Origin: Incurvaria masculella
Taxonomy: Eukaryota > Arthropoda > Insecta > Lepidoptera > Incurvariidae
NCBI GenBank assembly: GCA_946894095.1
Contig: OX335644.1
Coordinates: 10,149,595-10,213,594, forward strand
DNA length: 64,000 nt
Reading direction: 5' to 3'
The notes beneath the pieces are model-generated. The model worked only from the letters and a program-made list of their open reading frames with translations. It was not told the DNA's origin and did not search any database. Of this stretch, positions 57,945 to 64,000 are shown one piece after another. Position numbers and translations under genes: made by a program. How positions within the stretch are numbered: position 1 is the stretch's first letter; each line of letters begins with the position of its first letter.

Positions 57945-58070
57945 TATATGGATCGCAATACAACACCTATTGATTAACATGATATTCGCCCAACTCACCA
58001 CATGAGAACTAGGTGCCATGCCAGAACCTTACTTATGCTGCACGGCTACGTTGAACTGGATGGAAAAATC
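57945..58070 (-). mobile_element. SINE fragment
   Basis: 3' half of the body: CACCACATGAGAACTAGGTG and CTACGTTGAACTGGATGG. Confidence 0.6.
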
Positions 58071-58170
58071 TCTCTCTACATATTTTGAACGTACCTAATA
58101 TTGAATTTTTAGAAACATCGCATTATTGCTGTAATGGAACAGAGAAGCTTTGTAAAAAATATCTAAGCTA

Positions 58171-58575
58171 TTTTTTTATGCGACCAGACATGGATGGCTA
58201 ATACCACACAACTACCGTTATGATATTAGCCCAATACACCTGATTCCCTAAGGAATTAGGTGCCATGCCAGGACCTTCCCTTTTATGAGGGAGGCTCCAT
58301 TGAACTGGATGGAAAACACGGACAATTTTTTATTGCCGCTTCGACCATCTTTTCACCCAATGCGATGGTACCAACCCGGGCGGGCTTAAACCCTACCATC
58401 TTGTAGGGGAAAGGGACCTACAGTTTTACATGGATTCCGAACCATGGAGCAGCTCGCATTCTTGACGAAATGCACTTATCGAACTCGGAATGAGAAAGAC
58501 AGTGGTGCATGTCGGAATTAAACCCAGACCTCTGGTACGCTAGGCCAGTCCCCGCGCCACTAGGCTACAAGCCGC
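58171..58575 (-). mobile_element. SINE, full length, tRNA-type head
   Basis: Near-complete copy on the - strand, from the T-run at 58171 (A tail) to the head near 58575 (GGCCTAGCGTACC and the A box). Confidence 0.85.
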
Positions 58576-58711
58576 AATATTTGCGGGTTAACATAACAAG
58601 TACCTACCATACATAAATATTGCAAGTATGACATTGCAAGTATGAAGTTTCTTTGCGGGTTCTTCTTCACTGGTTGATCGAATCCGCGAATCAATCAAAT
58701 TGTGACATGAC

Positions 58712-58876
58712 TTAGCCCCGGTTGCACGAAGAGACGGCCGAGTTAATCAATGTTCAAACACGTCACTTTTAGTGAACCGCATAGAGTTCCTTCCATACTG
58801 TCTGTACAAAGTGACGTGTTTAATCGTACATTGATGTTGATTTTAATTTTTTGTCCTTTCGTGCACTCGGCCCTTA
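58712..58876. mobile_element. Foldback MITE
   Basis: Ends TTAGCCCCGGTTGCACG and, inverted, CCTTTCGTGCACTCGGCCC; inside, ACACGTCACTTTTAGTG faces AAAGTGACGTGTTTAAT. Confidence 0.7.
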
Positions 58877-59344
58877 GTGTAGTTTGACTACCTGAAGTAG
58901 AATAAATAAATGAAATAAAATTGTGTTTAGCTTTCAAAATGCTTTATTAATCGCTTCAATGGGTAGGTAGGCAAAAACATTTATCGTAAAATGTTTATAT
59001 ACATTTTCTGTTTAAAAAAACGCAAAGCACGTTTTTGGCCTAGAGACCATTAACAATAAGTGATATATTATCGTATATATCCACTTATGTGTAACAATTT
59101 TCTATGCACATGCAAGTCTATGGTGGGAAATCACAAATCGATGAAGGAAAGAGTTATAGAAAAATTAAAAAACATATTTTTCAGATACATATATTTTTAT
59201 TATTGCTTTTTCAGTTTCAACGTTAGTTTTTTATGTAACCAGTAAACCTGGTAACCTACAAACCTACTGTAAGGTACTTTCAAGGCTAAACAATGAATCA
59301 TTACTATCATTATAAAAATAAGAAACAAAAAAGAAGGACATATC

Positions 59345-59468
59345 TTTTTCCAACGAATGTGATTTGTATGTACGTATAATCGACCGTGAAGCAAGGACAC
59401 TTTAATTAAAGAAAGAACCCAGTAAAAAGAACTACTTTACGAATATAATGCAAGGCTGGAACCGAACC
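59345..59468. mobile_element. Left part of a repeat split by a SINE
   Basis: GTACGTATAATCGACCGTGAAGCAAGG through AAGGCTGGAACCGAACC. It resumes after the SINE at 59881 (CCAGCAAAACATACCATTCG). Confidence 0.65.
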
Positions 59469-59880
59469 GTAGAGCGGCTCGTAGCCTAGTGGCGCGGGGA
59501 CTGGCCTAGCGTACCAGAGGCCCGGGTTCAATACCAACTTGCACCACTGTCTTTCTCTTTCAGAGTTCGATAAGTGCATTTCGTCACGAATGCGAGCTGC
59601 TCCATGGTTCGGAATCCATGTAAAACTGTAGGTCCCCTTCCCCTACTAGGTGGCAGGGTTTAAGCCCGCCCGGGTTGGTACCATCGCATTGGATGAAAAG
59701 ATGGTCGAAGCGGCAATGAAAAATTGTCTGTGTTTTCCATCCAGTTCAATGTAGCCGTGCTCATAAAGGGAAGGTCCTGGCATGGCACCTAATTCCTTCG
59801 GGAATGTGGTGTATTGGGCTAATATCATAACGGTAGTTGTGTGGTATTAGCCATCCATGTCAGGTCGCATAAAAAAAAAA
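59469..59880 (+). mobile_element. SINE, full length, tRNA-type head, nested insertion
   Basis: The head has an A-box-like TAGCCTAGTGG and a B-box-like GGTTCAATACC, as in tRNA-derived SINEs. The body runs from TGGTTCGGAATCCATG to GCCATCCATGTCAGG, then a ten-base A tail. It interrupts another repeat between CCGAACC and CCAGC; the uninterrupted site is at 50861-50870. This is the clearest reference copy of the family in the window. Confidence 0.88.
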
Positions 59881-59980
59881 CCAGCAAAACATACCATTCG
59901 CTGGTAGGTATTGAGTTATTCGGTCAAGTGAACTAAAATATACCAGTTGGCATGGTACGAAATTTAACTAAACGTCAAAC

Positions 59981-60100
59981 TTAGCCCCGATTGCACGAAA
60001 GGACGGCTGAGTTAATCAATGTTCAAACACGTCACTTTTAGTAAACCCCTTGGAGTTGACGTTGATTTTGATTTTTTGTCCTTTCGTGCACTCGGCCCTC
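59981..60100. mobile_element. Foldback MITE, shorter copy
   Basis: Same ends as 58712-58876 with part of the interior missing. Confidence 0.7.
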
Positions 60101-60524
60101 ATTTTGCCTCCTTTGCCTATTCACCTGCTATGCACCTAGCGAATGATTTATCATGGTAACCAAACCACCCTGGATATTTTAAGGGCTTCAAAATGATACA
60201 ATTATGTTCATGATATGATTATATTAAGGGTAGATGTTTTTTGGAGACAAATTTATGTTGATTTCACATAATACGGTTAGAATCTGATAATTTGTCATAT
60301 CGAGACGACTGTTGTTAATTTTTTTGAAATAGGCTTTGTAATGCATATTATAAAAATAAATATTTTTCCACGTTGCTTAAGTTACATTATTCTTCATGTA
60401 TCAATTCTCGATTGAAGTTCCTCTCTTTTAATAAAAAAAAAATTTTTTTTTTGTAATGAGATAAAAAAAAAACAATTTAATGATATTTTTTTATATTCAT
60501 CGTTACATTCAGCATTGATGTTTG

Positions 60525-60810
60525 TAGCGGGTTCAAATCCCCGCCCCGTTTATGAATCACTTTCTTTCTTTTTCAGAATTGGATAAATGAATTTCGTTAC
60601 GAATGCGAGTTTGTTGGGAGATGTTTGGATCCATGTTAAACTATAGGTGCCCTTTCCCTACGATTGGTACCATCGCATGAGATGATAATACCTATAGTTG
60701 AAACGGCAATAATAAATTGTCCATGTTTTCCATACAGTTCAATGTAGCCGTGGTCGTAAATAGAAGATCCTGGCATGTCACCTAATTCCTTCGGAAATGA
60801 GGGTAATAGC
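60525..60810 (+). mobile_element. SINE copy, diverged
   Basis: GCGGGTTCAAATCCCCGCCC head remnant, then the family body to CCTAATTCCTTCGG. Confidence 0.65.
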
Positions 60811-60837
60811 GGGTAGAGGCGAAGTTCAGAAGGCACA

Positions 60838-60917
60838 ACCGAGGTTCCGTAATTTCCTTAAATATACGATGGTACGGAACCCTTCGTGCGCGAGTCCGAC
60901 TCGCACTTGGCCGGTTT
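60838..60917 (+). repeat. GGGTTCCGTACC repeat, 3' end only
   Basis: GGTACGGAACCCTTCGTGCG, then CGAGTCCGACTCGCACTTGG. Confidence 0.65.
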
Positions 60918-61050
60918 TTATGTTAAGCTCATCATATGGTGCATGCCAGTCTTTCACATAAGATGTGCCCGACCACGCCCATGGGCTTTCACGGGGGCTG
61001 CGACAACCATGTCGGCCGGCCACGTGCTTCTGCATACCATGTTGAAGGAC
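60918..61050 (-). repeat. Partial copy of the GC-rich repeat
   Basis: ATGTTAAGCTCATCATATGG, then GCCCATGGGCTTTCACGGGG and GCCGGCCACGTGCTTCT, matching the 53205-53330 part. Confidence 0.6.
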
Positions 61051-61558
61051 CCGAGTTTGTACTTTGGGGGAAATATTTCGGGATATAAATTTACCGGATC
61101 GATTTACAGAATTCGAGGTATGTCGACAGGATTTTTCTTTCTGAGTTTGATAAGACTTCTATGCGTCATTAGAGTACGCTAGACTTCATTTCTAAGATGG
61201 TGGTCGAAGAGACGCAATTTACTTATATGTTTGTTGATGTGTATAAGCTGTGCTTTTCATTATTGCACTAGTGCTTATTTCTATTATCGATTCTACTAAG
61301 AAACTACTTAGATAAAGTTGTGCGCTATATGCATTTTGAACTTTTATTAACTCAAAAGACCGGGATTTCTAAACTTTCCAATCCATTAACCGAACTGAAA
61401 CATTGTATTTCAACGCAGTACGTGCGATATTATATGTTTCACAGTTAACAGTTAACACATGTTAACAGTTTCTTACAATTATTCTAACATGAAAGTAACC
61501 CTTGATCTCATGTTATTTCTGAATCTACTCGATGTGTAGACGATTGTAATAACTACCC

Positions 61559-61758
61559 TCAGTTGAGGCGCGATGCGAGGGCGTATGTTGTGCGGACGCC
61601 GGCTGGCGGCAGCTGTATACGCTCCGTGGCACTGTTGAGTGATTTATGCCCTTCTTTACCCAGCAAGATGCCGATGCTGGTTCTTGCGACCGCCGCCTGA
61701 GCCCCCGCCGCCGCCGGCAGGGATGCCAGCCTGAATAATTTACTTTCAAACGAGGCGA
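61559..61758 (-). CDS. Candidate isolated exon, unknown protein
   Basis: A GC-rich island holds a - strand open frame of about 65 codons with no internal ATG, ending at TGA (61561-61559). It follows a possible acceptor, TAATTCGCAG. The translation includes ESKLFRLASLPAAAGAQAAV, then SIGILLGKEGHKS. I do not recognise the protein. GC content unlike its surroundings and an acceptor without upstream ATG suggest a terminal exon, but a repeat fragment is possible; other frames are also partly open. Confidence 0.25.
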
Positions 61759-61923
61759 CTGCGAATTAGCGAGTATTCTGGAGATGTTTGATTCTAATTT
61801 AATCTTAGCTAATTTAGTAGATGGAGATACTTCCGAGTGTTGCGGTCATGTCGGGCATTTACACGTATTATTGATAATTAACTGTTTTTTTCCTGTAAAT
61901 TACCTATTCTATTTTTTATTTTA

Positions 61924-61926
<3 letters not shown>

Positions 61927-61978
<52 letters not shown>
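61927..61978. repeat. (TA)n microsatellite
   Basis: About 25 TA units in an AT-rich stretch. Confidence 0.9.
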
Positions 61979-61982
<4 letters not shown>

Positions 61983-62110
61983 TTATGTACAACGTTTACT
62001 TCGGGGACTTTTTTTTTATTCATCGCATGTTTTGAAGACTTTTATATGGTTTGGGGACAGGTCTCAAACTAATCAAATATTCATCCGTTACTTTGGGGAC
62101 TGGATGAGTT
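61979..62110 (+). repeat. Local repeat unit, copy 1
   Basis: TATGTACAACGTTTACTTCGG, then CGCATGTTTTGAAGAC and GACAGGTCTCAAACTAATCA. It recurs at 63447-63545 and in part at 63268-63320. Confidence 0.7.
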
Positions 62111-62454
62111 TTTATACATCGTTTTATTGATCGCATGGTTTGAGTTATATACATTTTTATACACTTTTATACGCTGGCTCACTTACACTGGTTGCTGGTG
62201 TGCGTGTCCCCAAACTATTTTATATATATAAATTAAACTGAAGCTCTACTGGCAGGCTTCTCTAGGATAACAATATGATGTTGTTATAGTCAACGACATC
62301 TAAAATACCGTGCAAATTGCCCGTGTAATGTGTATTAGTTGAGAACATATCAGTTAATTACGGTTGATCTAAATCTATGACGGAGTAAATACTCGTAACA
62401 TATTTTTTTATACACACGCTTAATTCCGTACTTGCCTGAAATAACTGTACACGG

Positions 62455-62600
62455 AACCTAGTGGTTTGACTTTGCGGTCTTGTTCTGCCTGTCTGTCCGT
62501 CTGTCTGTCATAGGGTTATACCTACTAAATGGTTCTTAGTAGATCGCATTTTGATTTGCCATGATATTTTAAAATTAAATTAAAACATTATGTGTCCATA
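62455..62600 (+). repeat. GGGTTCCGTACC repeat, diverged
   Basis: CTGTCTGTCCGTCTGTCTGTC and flanking family sequence. Confidence 0.5.
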
Positions 62601-62624
62601 TGAGAGTAAAAAGTAGTTAAGGGG

Positions 62625-62715
62625 TTTCCCATCCAGTACAATGTAGTTGTGCAATATAAAGACGATCTTGACATGGAACCAGTTGCGTGCGGTGTGTCGA
62701 ACTAATATGTATAAT
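62625..62715 (+). mobile_element. SINE fragment
   Basis: CCCATCCAGTACAATGTAG through GTGCGGTGTGTCGAAC. Confidence 0.45.
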
Positions 62716-62869
62716 AATAGGCGTTGTTTCGAGCCGTCTATCTGCAGTTTTATAAAAAAAATGGAAAATACGTCGAATCAAGGCTGCAGCTCAAATCCCG
62801 TATTTTTTTGTGTAGCATTTTTTATCATTAAAAAATGACAACAGCGCCGTAAAACATACAAATATTTTT

Positions 62870-63012
62870 ATTGTTTTTGTGTGACTGAACATGGACGGCC
62901 AATACAATACCTACTTTCATGTTCATAGACTAACACACCTCATGATAACTAGGTGCCATGCCAGGACCTTTTTTATATTGCACGGCTATATTGAACTAGA
63001 TGGAAAACACGT
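62870..63012 (-). mobile_element. SINE fragment beside the TTAGG array
   Basis: 3' half of the family, ending at GATGGAAAACACG, about a dozen bases before the TTAGG repeat. Confidence 0.65.
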
Positions 63013-63023
63013 TTAGGGAAACG

Positions 63024-63265
63024 TTAGGTTAGGTTAGGTTAGGTTAGGTTAGGTTAGGTTAGGTTAGGTTAGGTTAGGTTAGGTTAGATTAGGTTAGGTT
63101 AGGTTAGGTTAGGTTAGGTTAGGTTAGGTTAGGTTAGGTTAGGTTAGGTTAGGTTAGGTTAGGTTAGGTTAGGTTAGGTTAGGTTAGGTTAGGTTAGGTT
63201 AGGTTAGGTTAGGTTAGGTTAGGTTAGGTTAGGTTAGGTTAGGTTAGGTTAGGTTAGGTTAGGTT
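63024..63265 (+). repeat. Interstitial (TTAGG)n telomere-type array
   Basis: About 48 units of TTAGG in tandem with one imperfect unit (TTAGA near 63086). TTAGG is the ancestral arthropod telomere repeat. The flanks are a SINE fragment on the left and a local repeat on the right, so this is internal, not a chromosome end. Confidence 0.9.
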
Positions 63266-63267
63266 GG

Positions 63268-63320
63268 GTATCGCATGTTTTGAAGACTTTTCTATGGTTT
63301 GTAGACAGGTCTGAAACTAA
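63268..63320 (+). repeat. Local repeat unit, partial copy
   Basis: Resumes directly after the TTAGG array with TATCGCATGTTTTGAAGAC. Confidence 0.65.
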
Positions 63321-63332
63321 TCAGGTTTCATT

Positions 63333-63375
63333 TTTAGGGTTTCGTACCCACAGGGTGTCAACGTAACCCTATTAC
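63333..63375 (+). repeat. GGGTTCCGTACC repeat, 5' scrap
   Basis: TTTTTAGGGTTTCGTACCC, then AACGTAACCCTATTACT. Confidence 0.5.
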
Positions 63376-63409
63376 TATTTCAACTGTTTTAAACCTGCCT
63401 CCAAAAATT

Positions 63410-63545
63410 AGTCCCTAAAGTAAACGTTGTACATACATGTTCATATTTATGTACAACGTTTACTTCGGGGACTTTTTTTTGAGCCATCGCATGTTTTGAA
63501 GACTTTTCTATGGTTTGTAGACAGGTCTGAAACTAAACAGTTTTC
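63410..63545 (+). repeat. Local repeat unit, copy 2, with palindromic end
   Basis: GTCCCTAAAGTAAACGTTGT faces ACAACGTTTACTTCGGGGAC (63411-63472) across a short loop, then the unit continues as in 61979-62110. Confidence 0.7.
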
Positions 63546-63548
63546 CTT

Positions 63549-63847
63549 TTTAGGGTTTCGTACCTAAATGTTGCCAACGCAACCCTATTCCTAAGCCTCC
63601 ACTGTCCGTCCCTCTGTCCGTCTGTCAGGGGGCTGTTTCCTCGGCTGTACCTCATGAACCGTAATAGATAGAGAGTTGAAATTTTCACATAATGTGTATT
63701 TCTGTTGCCGCTATAACAACAAATAGTATAAATATAAATAAAGTTAGAATTAAAGAGGGGCTGATGATTTTTTTCGTACGATGGTATACGCACCCTCAAA
63801 GGAACCATTGAACGTGTGCTAGTCTGACTCGTAGGTACTTGCCGGTT
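63549..63847 (+). repeat. GGGTTCCGTACC repeat
   Basis: Full-length diverged copy from TTTTAGGGTTTCGTACC to GTACTTGCCGGTTT, with a short CCGT array. Confidence 0.7.
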
Positions 63848-64000
63848 TCTCTGAAATCTCGATAATTTGCAGTTCCCTTAAATTTTAGCTTCGATATGAA
63901 ATTTTAGTCAAGCAACTTCTATAAATGTTAGCCATTTTGAAAAAATATAGGTAGGTACTTAACGCATTATTTAAAGACATTGCAATTACATAAAGATGTT

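Overview
The window looks like a piece of an insect nuclear genome, most likely a moth or butterfly. The evidence is AT-rich sequence with GT-AG introns, a (TTAGG)n telomere-type array near the right end, a repeat family opening with GGGTTCCGTACC and carrying CGGA/GACG microsatellites that is familiar from Lepidoptera, several decayed non-LTR retrotransposons, and many SINE and MITE copies. The species cannot be identified from sequence alone. Nothing prokaryotic is present, and most short open frames here are chance frames inside repeats.

The only well supported protein-coding content is a pair of paralogous transporter genes of the SLC17 (sialin / putative inorganic phosphate cotransporter) branch of the major facilitator superfamily. 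Gene 1 lies on the + strand: ten exons from 15945 to a TAA at 27832, with a poly(A) signal at 28458. Gene 2 lies on the - strand: ten exons from 43375 down to a TGA at 34423, with a poly(A) signal near 34259. They are convergent (tail to tail), separated by about 6 kb. All nine intron positions and phases agree, and exon lengths agree exactly except in the last two. Both models start at a phase-1 acceptor, so a short upstream exon carrying the start codon is missing from each. I could not place it. Two non-coding stretches are shared by both loci in the same gene-relative orientation, one upstream and one in intron 1. They look like leftovers of the ancestral duplication.

Layout: 1-15.9 kb is repeat-rich non-coding sequence with one GC-rich, promoter-like patch carrying an RFX X-box-like palindrome (about 8.9 kb). 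15.9-28.5 kb is gene 1, whose first intron holds a palindrome of about 990 bp and whose last intron holds an element built from many copies of an ACGTATAAT motif. 28.5-34.2 kb is intergenic with LINE relics and a foldback. 34.2-43.4 kb is gene 2, with foldback MITEs in most of its larger introns. 43.4-64 kb is repeat-rich, with an isolated GC-rich open frame at 61.6 kb (- strand), a TATA/Inr-like site at 57.6 kb, and the TTAGG array at 63.0-63.3 kb.

The mobile-element record is the most informative part of the window. One SINE family shares a body but carries different heads: tRNA-like, 5S rRNA-like, and a third type. A TTAA-flanked piggyBac-like MITE and a SINE are each caught inside another repeat for which an uninterrupted copy exists in the same window. 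All family names were assigned by eye; nothing was searched against a database.
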